Source of the DNA: Plut-88900 sp963668115
Lineage (GTDB): Bacteria; Chloroflexota; Dehalococcoidia; Plut-88900
DNA: 64,000 bases
Direction: 5' to 3'
Assembly (NCBI GenBank): GCA_963668115.1
Contig: OY764147.1
Span: 620,001 to 684,000, forward strand
Shown: positions 26,196-35,685 of the stretch, one piece after another
How positions within the stretch are numbered: the stretch's first letter is position 1
Layout: the number at the start of each line of letters is the position of its first letter
The notes under the pieces: model-generated
Databases searched by the model: none
What the model saw: the letters and a program-made list of their open reading frames with translations, nothing else
Told to the model about the DNA's origin: nothing
Program-made: the position numbers and the translations under genes

Positions 26196-27062
26196 CACCA
26201 GAATCTCTATACGGCAATGATCGCTGGCCCCCCACTCCTCAGGTAAATTAAGGGCCCGGACGGCAATGGAGTCGACGAAACCCTTGGAAGCGAAGACGTA
26301 ATCCAGTTGCCCTATCGCCGTCGCCGGAGTTTCCCGGTTGGTATAGTAGGTGGGCGCCATCCTGCCTATATCGGGGTTCCAGGCTATTGGAGAATCGGGA
26401 TGCTCCCCCTCGTCGGGCTGTTTCGGCCCTGCGAACGCAAGTCCCAAAGCATCCATTCTGTCAAATACGGTCCGCTCACGGGTATTCCAGTAGAGGTTCC
26501 TGTACTCTCCGTTGCTGTTGTAGATGTTCAGATCGCCGGCGGCCAGGATGCGGTGACGCCACGGGCTTTCGTGACCTATGAAGGCTGAGAGGTCGGAGAT
26601 GATGCGGTGGATGGAACCGTCGGCGTAATCCCACGAGCTTTTTACCGAGAGGTGAGGAGACAACTGGACCCCGTACATTGAGATGGCAACGAAAGGCTCG
26701 ATGGACTTGTCAAGCGGCGTGACTCTAGCTGCTGCTATTGTCCCGATGCCGCTTACGCTGATCTCGTCCGGCTCCGTCGCTGCCATTGGGCCGACCTGCT
26801 TGAACCACTCAACCGTCACCCTGTCCGACAACCGCACGACCATGGGCCAGCGATCATACAATGCCTTCCAACCGCGCCCGTGCCACCATTCGGAGTTCCA
26901 AGAATGTGAATCCCACGCTTCGCGGGGGCCGATATCCAAGACGCCGGTGTCCTCCAAGGGCGGTCTCGCCTCCTGCAACAGGGCAACATCGGCGTCCATC
27001 TGCACCAGTTGACGCCACGGCTCCCGACGCGTGGCAATGTTCCAGCTAATGACTTTTATCAT
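26190..27062 (-). CDS. Endonuclease/exonuclease/phosphatase (EEP) family protein, copy 1
   Basis: The 290-residue protein begins MIKVISWNIATRREPWRQL and has ADVALLQEARPP, ILAAGDLNIYNSN and the C-terminal GASDHCRIEIL, giving the N, E, D-N and D-H residues of the Mg-dependent EEP fold (DNase I, sphingomyelinase, phosphatases). It has no signal peptide and shares most of its sequence with the gene just upstream (27082-27993), so the two arose by tandem duplication. Substrate is unknown. Confidence 0.85.
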   Translation of the reverse strand: MIKVISWNIATRREPWRQLVQMDADVALLQEARPPLEDTGVLDIGPREAWDSHSWNSEWWHGRGWKALYDRWPMVVRLSDRVTVEWFKQVGPMAATEPDEISVSGIGTIAAARVTPLDKSIEPFVAISMYGVQLSPHLSVKSSWDYADGSIHRIISDLSAFIGHESPWRHRILAAGDLNIYNSNGEYRNLYWNTRERTVFDRMDALGLAFAGPKQPDEGEHPDSPIAWNPDIGRMAPTYYTNRETPATAIGQLDYVFASKGFVDSIAVRALNLPEEWGASDHCRIEILVS

Positions 27063-27081
27063 GCGTGGTTCTCACCAGTCT

Positions 27082-27993
27082 CTATGAGACCAGAATCTCT
27101 ATACGGCAATGGTCGCTCGGGCCCCACTCTTCCGGGGAGTTTAGAGCACGCACAGAGATCGAGTCGGCAAATCCTTTGGAAGCAAAGACGTAATCGAGTT
27201 GCCCGGTGGCAGTCGACGGGGTTTGCCGCGTCGTATGATACGTGGGCACCATTCTGCCTATCTCGTAATCCCATGGAATGGGAGAATCAGGACGATCTCC
27301 TTCGTCGGATTGCTTTGGGCCTGCAAACGCCAGTCCTATAGCCCTCATCCTATCGAATACCGTCCGGTTGCGGGTAGCCCAGTATAGGTTCTCGCCCTCC
27401 CCGTTGCTGTTATACATATTCAGATCACCGGCGGCCAGGATGCGGTGGCGCCACGGGCTCTCGTAACCTATGAAGGTTGATAGGTCGGAGATGATCCGGT
27501 GCACCGAGGGATCGGAGATTATCCAACTACTCTTAGTGGAAGGGTGAGGCCCCAACCAGAACCCATACATTGAGATCGCAACAAACGGTTCAATGGAACC
27601 GTCAAGCGGCGTGATTCTCGCTGCCGTAATAGTGCCAATGCCGCTTACGGCGATCTCATCAAGTTCCGGTGGTCCTGTAGGCCCTATCTGCTTGAACCAT
27701 TCCACCTTGACCCTGTCCGACAACCGCACAACCATGGCCCAACGATCATATAAAGCACTCCACCGCCCGCGCCACCAGTCGGAGTTCCAAGAATGTGAGT
27801 CCCACGCCTCGCGTGGGCCAATCTCTAAGACGCCGCTGTCCCCCGAGGGCGGAAGCCCTGTGTCTCGTATCTGTACTACATCGTCTGGGGGCGGCGTAGC
27901 CTCCTGCAACAGGGCGACATCAGCGTCCATCTGCACCAGTTGACGCCACGGCTCCCGACGCGTAGCAATGTTCCAGCTAATGACCTTGATCAT
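27082..27993 (-). CDS. Endonuclease/exonuclease/phosphatase (EEP) family protein, copy 2
   Basis: The 303-residue protein is a near paralogue of copy 1, beginning with the same 27 residues and keeping LLQEATPPPDD, ILAAGDLNMYNSN and GPSDHCRIEIL. It has an extra 13-residue segment (about DVVQIRDTGLPPS) after the catalytic Glu motif that copy 1 lacks. The gap between the copies is only 19 bp. It lies 22 bp downstream of a lipoprotein cyclophilin gene, so all may share a transcript. Confidence 0.85.
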   Translation of the reverse strand: MIKVISWNIATRREPWRQLVQMDADVALLQEATPPPDDVVQIRDTGLPPSGDSGVLEIGPREAWDSHSWNSDWWRGRWSALYDRWAMVVRLSDRVKVEWFKQIGPTGPPELDEIAVSGIGTITAARITPLDGSIEPFVAISMYGFWLGPHPSTKSSWIISDPSVHRIISDLSTFIGYESPWRHRILAAGDLNMYNSNGEGENLYWATRNRTVFDRMRAIGLAFAGPKQSDEGDRPDSPIPWDYEIGRMVPTYHTTRQTPSTATGQLDYVFASKGFADSISVRALNSPEEWGPSDHCRIEILVS

Positions 27994-28015
27994 TAAGGGA
28001 GATATGCGCCCTGCT

Positions 28016-28666
28016 TTAGCCCTCGGTGATCTCTACGCTCTCTATAACGACGTCGCTGACGGGCTTGTCCCGGGGCCCGGTATCCACCTGCGAGATTGCC
28101 AGCACCACATCGTATCCCTCCGTCACCTTCCCGAATATCGTGTGATTCCCGTTAAGGTGTGGAGTCGGCGTAACCGTGATGAAGAACTGGCTCCCGTTGG
28201 TCCCGGGGCCCGCGTTCGCCATGGCCAAAAGGCCGGGCTCAGCGAAGGTCAGTGAAGAGACGATTTCATCCTGGAATCGGTAGCCCGGGCCCCCTGTCCC
28301 GGTTCCCGTGGGGTCGCCGCCCTGGATCATGAAGCCTTCAATGACGCGGTGGAATATCACCCCATCGTAGAAGTTGTCCCGGGCTAGGAAGACGAAGCTG
28401 TTGACGGTGATAGGGGCGTCGGCGGCGTAAAGCTCTATCGTAATGTCGCCGTGATTTGTCTTGAGAGTGGCCGTGTAGCTCTTTTCGGAGTCGATGGACA
28501 TTGCGGGGGGAGCGCTGTACTGCTTGATGGTGACTTCTCCTGTAGTTGAGGTTTGTGATGCGGACGTTGCGGTCGGGTCTTCGGCGCCCGAGCACGATGC
28601 AAAAATCAGGGCGGTAAGGGACAGAACTGCCAGTAGCAGGACTGGTTTCTTTACAAGAAATCTCAT
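28016..28666 (-). CDS. Peptidyl-prolyl cis-trans isomerase, cyclophilin type, predicted lipoprotein
   Basis: The chosen start (MRFLVKKPVLLLAVLSL, ATG ending at 28666, preceded by GAGGCGAGCA) gives a classic lipoprotein signal, LIFASC, then a threonine/serine-rich linker. The cyclophilin domain follows: TNHGDITIELYAADAP, FYDGVIFHRVIEGFMIQGGD and GTNGSQFFITVTPTPHLNGN. It speeds proline isomerisation in exported proteins. An upstream ATG at 28702 is in frame but poorly placed for a signal sequence. About 216 residues. Confidence 0.9.
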   Translation of the reverse strand: MRFLVKKPVLLLAVLSLTALIFASCSGAEDPTATSASQTSTTGEVTIKQYSAPPAMSIDSEKSYTATLKTNHGDITIELYAADAPITVNSFVFLARDNFYDGVIFHRVIEGFMIQGGDPTGTGTGGPGYRFQDEIVSSLTFAEPGLLAMANAGPGTNGSQFFITVTPTPHLNGNHTIFGKVTEGYDVVLAISQVDTGPRDKPVSDVVIESVEITEG

Positions 28667-28711
28667 TGCTCGCCTCGACATTGCACTAAGCGGGACTTTC
28701 ATCGGTTGGAC

Positions 28712-29071
28712 CTAGCCCAGGATCTTGTTCTCGCCCGGCAGCAGTACCGAGATTTGTGAGAAGGACGAGTCCTCGGTTGCCCCGTGCCAGTGAATCTCGC
28801 CGGTGGGAACATGGACTACGTCGCCCACAGTTACGACATTCTCCTCGTCGTCGGTTGCCAGGATGCCCTTGCCCCCCGTCACGACTATCACCTGGTCCGA
28901 CTCATGCGTGTGCCGCTTCGTCCGGGCCCCGGGGCTGAAGGTCACGTTGCCGATCAGCATGTGGTCGGACAAGTCTTTGGTCACCATCCGCTGGGTCTCC
29001 ACCGACCCCACGAACATCGGGTTTTCCCCCTCGACGTTCTTGGGCATTTCGTTCATGTTGAATATTTGCAC
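28712..29071 (-). CDS. Cupin-domain protein
   Basis: A GTG start ending at 29071 (MQIFNMNEMPKNVEG) follows a strong AAGGAGGAAGC, giving 119 residues. The cupin motifs are present: FSPGARTKRHTHESDQVIVV (His-His-Glu type) and later GDVVHVPTGEIHWHGA. The metal-bound cupin barrel may bind a small carboxylate or act as an enzyme; the two cannot be separated by sequence. It heads a minus-strand run of cupin, cyclophilin and two EEP proteins and diverges from the FAD oxidoreductase at 29239. Confidence 0.87.
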   Translation of the reverse strand: MQIFNMNEMPKNVEGENPMFVGSVETQRMVTKDLSDHMLIGNVTFSPGARTKRHTHESDQVIVVTGGKGILATDDEENVVTVGDVVHVPTGEIHWHGATEDSSFSQISVLLPGENKILG

Positions 29072-29238
29072 GCTTCCTCCTTGTTGACGACGCCCGGCAT
29101 TATCGGTTCCGGGTGCCGGGCCTAATGTATTTGCCTCGGCGTAGAATTGCAAGACCAGGCCCTCCGCTAAACCCCCGCTGAGCAAGCCAACCCGTCGAAT
29201 ACCGGCTGATACAATAACCGCCGGAAGGCGCAGTCGAC

Positions 29239-30711
29239 TTGGAAGACGAACGATACGACGTAATAGTGGTCGGGGCTGGAAATGCCGCCCTTACCGCAGC
29301 CCTATCTGCCCACGAGGCCGGCGCCCGAGTCCTCGTCCTCGAAAAGGCCCCCAAAGCCGAAAGGGGCGGCAACAGCCGGTTCAGCGGCGGACTCTTCCGG
29401 TTCGCCTACAACTCCATCGATGACGTCAAGGCTCTGCTGCCGGAGAGTGAGCGTGAAGCTCGGGTAGAAGCAGGCGAATACCCCGCCGACCGTTTCTACG
29501 CTGACCTGATGAAGGTAACGAAGGGCAAGGCCAACCCAGACCTTTCCAGGAAAGTCGTCGACGAATCCCTTCCCACAATGAAGTGGATGGCCGGCAATGG
29601 CATCCAGTGGACGTGGACCGGCCTCTGGTCAGTCGCCGGGTCGGACGGGGTCAAGAGATACAACCCGGGAAGCGTCCTGGAAGCAAAAGGCCGGGGCGTG
29701 GGCCTCGTGGCCGCGCTGTTCAAGGCCGTGGAACGTCAAGGAATCGAAGTCCGATACGGGACAGCGGTGACCGGGATAAAAATGGGTACGCCCGCGGGCC
29801 AGGTCACTCTCCGAGTGGAGGGAGTCAAAGGGCCCGAGATGCTATCGGCCAATGCCGTCGTTCTCGGCAGTGGCGGCTTCGAAGCTAACCCCGAAATGCG
29901 CGCCCGACACCTCGGCCCCAACTGGAAAAACGTAAAGGTCCGTGGCACCCGCCACAACACCGGCGAAGTCCTAGAGGCAGCCATCGAGGCCGGTGCCTCA
30001 GGCGCGGGACAGTGGGACGGTTGCCACGCTACCCCCATCGACGCCTTCGCCCCCGACGTTGGAGACCTGAAGCTCACCGACTCCACCAATCGACTCTCTT
30101 ACCCCTACGGGATAATGGTAAACCGGGACGGGCGTCGCTTCATGGACGAAGGCGAAGACCTCGGGGCCTACACCTACGCCAAGGCCGGAGGCTTGATTCT
30201 CGAACAGCCTTCAGGGGTCGCCTTCCAGATCTTCGACAGGAAGACCGTTCACCTTCTCGAGCCCCGCTACCAGACCGCAGAACCCGTTCAGGGCCACACC
30301 GTAGATGAGTTGGAGGACGATCTGGCACTGCCTCCCCAGTCCCTGCTCAACACTGTCCGGGACTACAACATGTCGGTCTTCAAAGGCCCCTTTGATCCTG
30401 CAATCAGGGACGGAAACGCCACCGTAGGTCTGACTCCTCCCAAGTCAAACTGGGCCCTGCCCCTCAACTCCCCGCCCTTTTCCGTATATCCTGTGACCGG
30501 CGGTATAACCTTCACCTTCGGCGGTCTCAAGATCGATACAGAAGCCCGGGTCCTTAATACATCCGGCAATCCCATGCCCGGCCTCTACGCTACCGGGGAA
30601 ATCACTGGTGAGTTCTTCTACCACAACTATCCCGGCGGCTCGGGGCTCATGCGGGGGGCGGTCTTCGGACGCATTGCTGGCAGGAACGCCGCAGAATACT
30701 CACGGGGTTGA
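29239..30711 (+). CDS. FAD-dependent oxidoreductase, fumarate reductase/tricarballylate dehydrogenase type
   Basis: The frame begins with TTG (MEDERYDVIVVGAGNAALTA) after GGAAGGCG. The 490-residue protein has the FAD-binding GAGNAALTAALSAHEAGARV, FRFAYNSIDDVKALL, and the C-terminal flavoprotein signature TGGITFTFGGLKIDTEARV with ATGEITGEFFYHNYPGGSG. This is the fumarate reductase flavoprotein family, closest in layout to TcuA tricarballylate dehydrogenase. It lies 12 bp before an MmgE/PrpD gene and upstream of a PEP-mutase-type gene, so propionate or tricarboxylate metabolism is a fair guess. Confidence 0.87.
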   Translation: MEDERYDVIVVGAGNAALTAALSAHEAGARVLVLEKAPKAERGGNSRFSGGLFRFAYNSIDDVKALLPESEREARVEAGEYPADRFYADLMKVTKGKANPDLSRKVVDESLPTMKWMAGNGIQWTWTGLWSVAGSDGVKRYNPGSVLEAKGRGVGLVAALFKAVERQGIEVRYGTAVTGIKMGTPAGQVTLRVEGVKGPEMLSANAVVLGSGGFEANPEMRARHLGPNWKNVKVRGTRHNTGEVLEAAIEAGASGAGQWDGCHATPIDAFAPDVGDLKLTDSTNRLSYPYGIMVNRDGRRFMDEGEDLGAYTYAKAGGLILEQPSGVAFQIFDRKTVHLLEPRYQTAEPVQGHTVDELEDDLALPPQSLLNTVRDYNMSVFKGPFDPAIRDGNATVGLTPPKSNWALPLNSPPFSVYPVTGGITFTFGGLKIDTEARVLNTSGNPMPGLYATGEITGEFFYHNYPGGSGLMRGAVFGRIAGRNAAEYSRG

Positions 30712-30723
30712 GGCGGTCAAGAT

Positions 30724-32064
30724 ATGAATGAGACCCGACACCTCGCCCAATTCGTCCACGACACCCATTATGACGACCTCCCCTCCGAGGTCGTTGAAGC
30801 CTGCCGTGTCTTCCTACTGGACAACTTGGCTAGTGCCCTTGTCGGGGCCCGGACCCCGTGGGCAAAAATGGTGCAGAGCTTGGCTGAGGAGAACGGAGCC
30901 GGAGGGCGGTGCTCTATATTGGGTACGTCCAGAACTGTCTCAATGCCCTATGCAGCCCTCGCCAACGGCACCGCCATCGCCGGCTTCGAGACCGACCAGG
31001 CCTACTACCCCGGCTCGTGCCACCCGGGAGCCGTCGTCCTTCCCGCCCTTCTTGCCGTCGCCCAGACTCAGCCCATCGATGGCAGGCAGTTGCTGGAATC
31101 CTTCGCTCTAGCCTACGAGGCTGTCTGCCGGATTGGTCGGGCGGCGGGCCGAGCAGTGGAGGACAAGGCTGGGTTCCACGGGCCGGGGACAAACGGCCCC
31201 TTCGGCTCAGCTATGGCGGCCGGCAAAGCCCTGGGATTGAAGGTCGATAGCTTGGTCAACGCCCTCGGCATCGCCGGGTCCCACGGCGCTGGCATCATGG
31301 AGTTCGCCCGAGAAGGCGCCATGACCAAGCGACTCCACCTCGGCAGGGCCGCCCAGACCGGCCTGGAAAGCGCTCTTCTTGCTCAGAAGGGCTTCACAGG
31401 CCCGACCACCGTCTTGGAAGGCGACCGCGGCTTCCTAAACGTCTATTCCCCCACCCCCGACTCCTCCCTCCTCACCCGTGGCCTCGGCTCCGAGTGGGTC
31501 CTCCTTGGCGTAAGCTGCAAAGCCTACGCCTGTCACCTTTCCTTTCACCCGGTAATTGACAGGGTAGTTGGCTTCAAGGAGGAGTCGGGGTTTGGAGTAC
31601 AGGAGATTGAAGAAATCCGCGTGGCAACCAACCCTACGGTTGTGCGCAAGCACGGCCAGAAATCCCCCTCAACAATTCTCGGCGCCCAATACAGTTTACC
31701 CTTCTCCCTCGCCATAGCCCTCCTCCGAGACATCACCGACCCCGCCGTCTTCAACGAAACGACTGTTGCCAACAAAGAAGTCAGGAGCCTGGCGGCTAAG
31801 GTCGAGGTCGAAACCCGTGAGATAGATGATGGCCCCATGGCCGAGATTACCATCAGTTCCAAGGGTCAAAGATGTACGCTGAATGCAACGGACTGGAAAG
31901 GAGCCCCGACCAACCCCTACTCCTTCAAGGAAATGAGCGATAAGTTCAGGACCTACGCCTCAGACGTCATTGAGACAAAAGCCATCGATGAGGTAATCGG
32001 TAGAATTGCACGGCTGGAGGACGAGCTGGACACAGGTATCCTGGCCCGACTCCTCTTTCCTTGA
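30724..32064 (+). CDS. MmgE/PrpD-family protein (2-methylcitrate dehydratase-like)
   Basis: The 446-residue protein has LAQFVHDTHYDDLPSEVVE and FLLDNLASALVGA at the N-terminus, the typical PrpD start, and VCRIGRAAGR, FGSAMAAGKALGL and ALGIAGSHGAG in the helical domain. PrpD dehydrates 2-methylcitrate; MmgE and iminodisuccinate epimerase are relatives. It follows the TcuA-like FAD enzyme at 12 bp and precedes a methylisocitrate-lyase-like enzyme at 27 bp, so the three may act in one carboxylate pathway. No iron-sulfur cysteines are needed in this family. Confidence 0.9.
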   Translation: MNETRHLAQFVHDTHYDDLPSEVVEACRVFLLDNLASALVGARTPWAKMVQSLAEENGAGGRCSILGTSRTVSMPYAALANGTAIAGFETDQAYYPGSCHPGAVVLPALLAVAQTQPIDGRQLLESFALAYEAVCRIGRAAGRAVEDKAGFHGPGTNGPFGSAMAAGKALGLKVDSLVNALGIAGSHGAGIMEFAREGAMTKRLHLGRAAQTGLESALLAQKGFTGPTTVLEGDRGFLNVYSPTPDSSLLTRGLGSEWVLLGVSCKAYACHLSFHPVIDRVVGFKEESGFGVQEIEEIRVATNPTVVRKHGQKSPSTILGAQYSLPFSLAIALLRDITDPAVFNETTVANKEVRSLAAKVEVETREIDDGPMAEITISSKGQRCTLNATDWKGAPTNPYSFKEMSDKFRTYASDVIETKAIDEVIGRIARLEDELDTGILARLLFP

Positions 32065-32091
32065 CATAAACTCGAACCCCAAGGACGAATC

Positions 32092-33006
32092 ATGAGCAAA
32101 GGCAAAGACTTCCGACGCCTCCTCCAGGAAAGCGACTACATCTACACCACCGGCGTCACCGGAGCCCTGGACGCCTCCATTGCGGAAAGAGTCGGGCTCA
32201 AGTTCGTCTACATGAGCGGTTACTCGACTTCCCTTGCCCTCCTCGCCAAGGCAGACCTGGGATTCCTCTCCTCCACCGAGATGGTCTCTCACGCCGCTCA
32301 GGTCTCTGCGGCCACCTCCTTGCCCGTGATTGCTGATGCCGATGATGGCTTCGGAAACGCCCTGACGGTAATGCGCACCGTGGAAAGCTACGAAAGGGCA
32401 GGCGTAGCCGGAATCCACATCGAGGACCAGGTTGCTCCCAAACGGTGCGGACACCTTGCAGGCAAAAGGGTACTCCCCCTGGAAGAGGCAGCCGGCAAGT
32501 TCAAGGCAGCCCTCGCCGCCCGACAGGACCCCGACTTCGTAATCATCGCCCGCACCGACGCCCGGGACGCCGAGGGCGAAAGTTTCCAAGAGGCTGTGCG
32601 TCGGGGACGAACTTACGCCTCTCTGGGTGCAGACATGGTCTGGTCGGAGTTCGGCGACCCTGACGCCATCGGAGAGTTTGAGACTTTCGCCAAAGAGGTT
32701 CAGAGGGAGCGACCTGGCATACCCCTGGTTTTCAACTACTCGTCGTCCCTCAAGTGGGATAGCAGCGAGAACCGGGTGTCCTTCCGCCAGCTCTCTGACA
32801 TGGGCTACAAAATAATCCTGGTCAGCATGGGCTGCGTCCACGCCGCCATGCACGCCGTATGGGACTTCATGGCTGACCTGAAGGAGAACGCCGAGCAAGC
32901 CCAGTTCCGTCAGGAAGAAGCCATCAAGGGCCACCCGACAGAGGACCACCACGCGATGGGCAACATCGCCCTCTACGAAAAACTGACCCGCGACTACGTT
33001 CGATAG
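32092..33006 (+). CDS. Isocitrate lyase/phosphoenolpyruvate mutase family protein (methylisocitrate-lyase-like)
   Basis: The 304-residue protein carries DADDGFGNALTVMRTVE, the Mg-site segment, and VAPKRCGHLAGKRV, the KRCGH lyase signature with the catalytic cysteine. Then VIIARTDARDAEG. The length fits methylisocitrate lyase, oxaloacetate decarboxylase and 2,3-dimethylmalate lyase; which C-C bond it cleaves is not clear. With the PrpD-like and TcuA-like genes upstream, cleavage of a methylisocitrate-like acid is likely. It stops 3 bp before a convergent metallo-hydrolase gene. Confidence 0.9.
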   Translation: MSKGKDFRRLLQESDYIYTTGVTGALDASIAERVGLKFVYMSGYSTSLALLAKADLGFLSSTEMVSHAAQVSAATSLPVIADADDGFGNALTVMRTVESYERAGVAGIHIEDQVAPKRCGHLAGKRVLPLEEAAGKFKAALAARQDPDFVIIARTDARDAEGESFQEAVRRGRTYASLGADMVWSEFGDPDAIGEFETFAKEVQRERPGIPLVFNYSSSLKWDSSENRVSFRQLSDMGYKIILVSMGCVHAAMHAVWDFMADLKENAEQAQFRQEEAIKGHPTEDHHAMGNIALYEKLTRDYVR

Positions 33007-33009
33007 CTC

Positions 33010-33813
33010 TCAAGCAGGCCGGGGCACGATGATGAAGTCGTCGTGGACTTCCCGCCTGGCCTCGTTGCCCATCCCCTTCACCGCCTCCCACAGCTCCCTT
33101 AAGTGTTCGATCCCCATTTCCAGCCGGTGCTCGTTCGGGTGCGTCGGTGCCGACTGCTCGTAGTCGACTCCTGGCTCCGCAGTCATTTCTATATGGCAGC
33201 CTAGCACCCAGGACACTGGTCGAATGTCGGTGAACTCGATCATGCGCTGAAGGCTGGCCCTGTAGGCTGGAAAGTCCCGAACGTACAGCCGGCCCGGGTA
33301 CAGAAAATCGTTGGTGACCAGAATGGCCGTCTCCCGGTCATAAGTGGCGATGCCCGCGATATCGTGGCCCGGTATTGGTATCAGGTCTATTACCCGGTTG
33401 CCCAGATCAACGGCTGCGGAGGTCACGGGCCAGGGCTTCATCCCGAAAAACTCCGCTACCTCTCCCGGCGTGTGCCCGACAATCTTCGTATTCTCCCGAC
33501 CCTCGAACTGCCAGTCGCCCGCAAGATGGTCGAAATGTGAGTGAGTATGCGCCACGATCAGCGGAAAATCCTTACCGACAAGCTCGTCAACCGTTTCTCG
33601 CAGAGGGAGCTTACCGGGCGCCCCCGTATCGAAAAGCATAGCCCTCTCCGACCCCGCGAACAGGTACATGAAAGGCCCTTCCCAATGGTCCAGCAGTGAC
33701 TGCCGCATAATCCAGGTGCCATAGGCGTGCTGGTGGACTTGCAGGGCAGCCTCGTTCGGGTCCAGCCCGTCGACCCAGTGGTCGGGAAAGGGAGTGGATT
33801 GCCCGGTTGTCAT
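33010..33813 (-). CDS. Metallo-beta-lactamase-fold hydrolase
   Basis: The 267-residue protein has the metal motif VAHTHSHFDHLAGD (HxHxDH), a second His in DLIPIPGHDIAGI, and the Asp/His pair in LVTNDFLYPGR and LGCHIEM. The fold hydrolyses esters, lactones, thioesters or nucleic acid phosphates. No signal peptide is seen, so it is probably cytoplasmic. It is transcribed toward the PEP-mutase gene; the 171-bp region upstream also serves the LLM oxidoreductase at 33986. Substrate unknown. Confidence 0.9.
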   Translation of the reverse strand: MTTGQSTPFPDHWVDGLDPNEAALQVHQHAYGTWIMRQSLLDHWEGPFMYLFAGSERAMLFDTGAPGKLPLRETVDELVGKDFPLIVAHTHSHFDHLAGDWQFEGRENTKIVGHTPGEVAEFFGMKPWPVTSAAVDLGNRVIDLIPIPGHDIAGIATYDRETAILVTNDFLYPGRLYVRDFPAYRASLQRMIEFTDIRPVSWVLGCHIEMTAEPGVDYEQSAPTHPNEHRLEMGIEHLRELWEAVKGMGNEARREVHDDFIIVPRPA

Positions 33814-33985
33814 TTCCAGCCCTCCTCAAGGCTCAATCGCAAAGAGAGTATCGATATGCCCTATCTTATCGGGGCGACGGTAAGGACGCTACAGGTCACC
33901 GGTGAAAGTCGGGACACGAGGGTCGGTTTAGTGATAAAGTCGCGCCACGGGGCCCGGGTCACGACCATTCTGTGAGGGACGCCAA

Positions 33986-35170
33986 ATGCGCTTCGATAGC
34001 ACGCCCTATTACCACGTCGGCGAGCCCTACTACGCCATCGGCTGGGACGCGCTGATGAAGGAGGTGCGGGAGGAGGCCCGACTCCTCGAAGAAGCAGGCT
34101 TCACCACAATGTGGTTCGCCGAGCACCACTTCGCTTGGGACGGCTACTACAACGCCGCCCCCAACCCCCTCCTCGTCGCTGGAGACCTTATCCCCCGCAC
34201 CACCACTCTCCGCTTCGGCGCCCTCGGCACCGCCCTCCCCGACCGCCACCCCATCCACGTCGCTGAAGACGTCGCCATGCTTGACCTCATGAGCGAGGGC
34301 CGCATGGAGTTCGGGATCATGAGGGGCGCCAACAACCGCGCCTGCATCCAGTTCCACCCCGCCGCCGACCGCCGCAACAAGGACGTCAACTACCGCCTAT
34401 TCGCCGAGTGCCTGGAAATAATCATCAAGGCCTGGACGCAGGATGCCTTCACCCATAAGGGCGAATTCTACAAATTCCCGGCACCCGGCTGGCGGGAGAC
34501 TGTAAAGGAGATCACCAGCCGGAGCCCTCTTCACTTCGCGGAAGACGGCGAGATGGTCGCCCTCGGCCTGCACCCGAAACCCTACCAGAAACCCCACCCG
34601 CCCATCTGGCAAATGGCCGACGCCTTGGACTCCCACCTCTTCGCCGCCGAGCGAGGCTTGAACGTCATGTGCTACTCCCCGCCCGTGGCGACTATCAAGG
34701 AACGGTGGTTGGCTTATAGGGACGCAGCTCGGGCCGCAGGCCATGATGTCGCTTTCGGCGAGAACCTTGCCGTGATGAAGCCCTGCTTCGTGGTCAAGAG
34801 TATGGACGACGAAGCCCTTGCCGCCGCCCGAGCCGGTACTAACTTTCTCTTCGACCGTTCCCCCCTAGCCAAAGTCGGGCGGCACATATACATCCCGGAG
34901 GGCCAGGCGCTGACGGCCCAGGACAATACTGACGACTGGTTCGACTTCCTCCGCCGAAACGGTCACCTCTGGGTCGGCACGCCCGACTTCGTCGTTGAGA
35001 AAATCTCCGAGTTGGAGTCGGAGTTGAATTGCAGCCATGTCGGGCTGTTCCTGAACATCCCGGGCCTCAGCTTCCGGCAGGTCATGGACAGCCTCTCCCT
35101 CTTCGCCGAACACGTCATGCCGAGGTTCGATACCACGAGATCGAGGCTGGAGGCGGGCGCGGTAGGATAG
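33986..35170 (+). CDS. LLM-class flavin-dependent oxidoreductase (luciferase-like)
   Basis: The 394-residue protein has EEAGFTTMWFAEHHFAWDG, TLRFGALGTALPDRHPIHV and DLMSEGRMEFGIMRGAN, the LLM barrel signatures. It differs from the pair at 17-20 kb (it has MGDGYYN-type rather than FGPHG wording), so it belongs to another subgroup. FMN-dependent oxygenation of an organic compound is expected. The DUF1801 gene follows after 32 bp, starting with TTG. Confidence 0.91.
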   Translation: MRFDSTPYYHVGEPYYAIGWDALMKEVREEARLLEEAGFTTMWFAEHHFAWDGYYNAAPNPLLVAGDLIPRTTTLRFGALGTALPDRHPIHVAEDVAMLDLMSEGRMEFGIMRGANNRACIQFHPAADRRNKDVNYRLFAECLEIIIKAWTQDAFTHKGEFYKFPAPGWRETVKEITSRSPLHFAEDGEMVALGLHPKPYQKPHPPIWQMADALDSHLFAAERGLNVMCYSPPVATIKERWLAYRDAARAAGHDVAFGENLAVMKPCFVVKSMDDEALAAARAGTNFLFDRSPLAKVGRHIYIPEGQALTAQDNTDDWFDFLRRNGHLWVGTPDFVVEKISELESELNCSHVGLFLNIPGLSFRQVMDSLSLFAEHVMPRFDTTRSRLEAGAVG

Positions 35171-35202
35171 CCCCGATAATTCCCTGAAAGAGGTTCATAG
35201 TT

Positions 35203-35655
35203 TTGCAAAGCACCGCCCAGACCGTAGAAGACTACCTCGCCGAGTTGCCCCCCGAGCGTCAACACGCCATGGGCGAAGTCCGTAAAGCCATCCTGGACAG
35301 CCTCCCTGATGGGTTCGAAGAGATCATGGATTTCGGCATGATCGGCTACGTCATCCCCTTGGAGACTTATCCCAAGACCTACAACGGCCATCCCCTCCAA
35401 TACGCTGCTTTGGCCTCCCAGAAAAACTACATGTCCCTCTACCTCATGTGCATCTACGCCCACGAGGAATCGAGAATGTGGTTCATGGATGAGCTCGAAA
35501 AGCGAGGCAAGAAGCTCAACATCGGCAAGGCCTGCATCCGCTTCAAGAAGCTTGACGACCTGCCCCTTGACCTGGTCGGCGAGGCCATAGCCCACGCGTC
35601 GGTCGAGGACTACATAAAGGTCTACGAATCGGCGCGAAGCAGGCCAAGGAAATAG
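35203..35655 (+). CDS. DUF1801-family protein (YdhG-like)
   Basis: The 150-residue protein starts with TTG and has VEDYLAELPPERQHAMGEVR, then GFEEIMDFGMIGYVIPLETYP and NYMSLYLMCIY, the pattern of the DUF1801/YdhG fold. The family adopts a small alpha-beta domain and is linked by others to stress or iron-related functions, without a settled activity. It is between an LLM oxidoreductase and an amidohydrolase. Function here is unknown; confidence in the family is fair. Confidence 0.8.
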   Translation: MQSTAQTVEDYLAELPPERQHAMGEVRKAILDSLPDGFEEIMDFGMIGYVIPLETYPKTYNGHPLQYAALASQKNYMSLYLMCIYAHEESRMWFMDELEKRGKKLNIGKACIRFKKLDDLPLDLVGEAIAHASVEDYIKVYESARSRPRK

Positions 35656-35685
35656 GCCCACTACCCCAGACCAAGGAGCCCCGAC

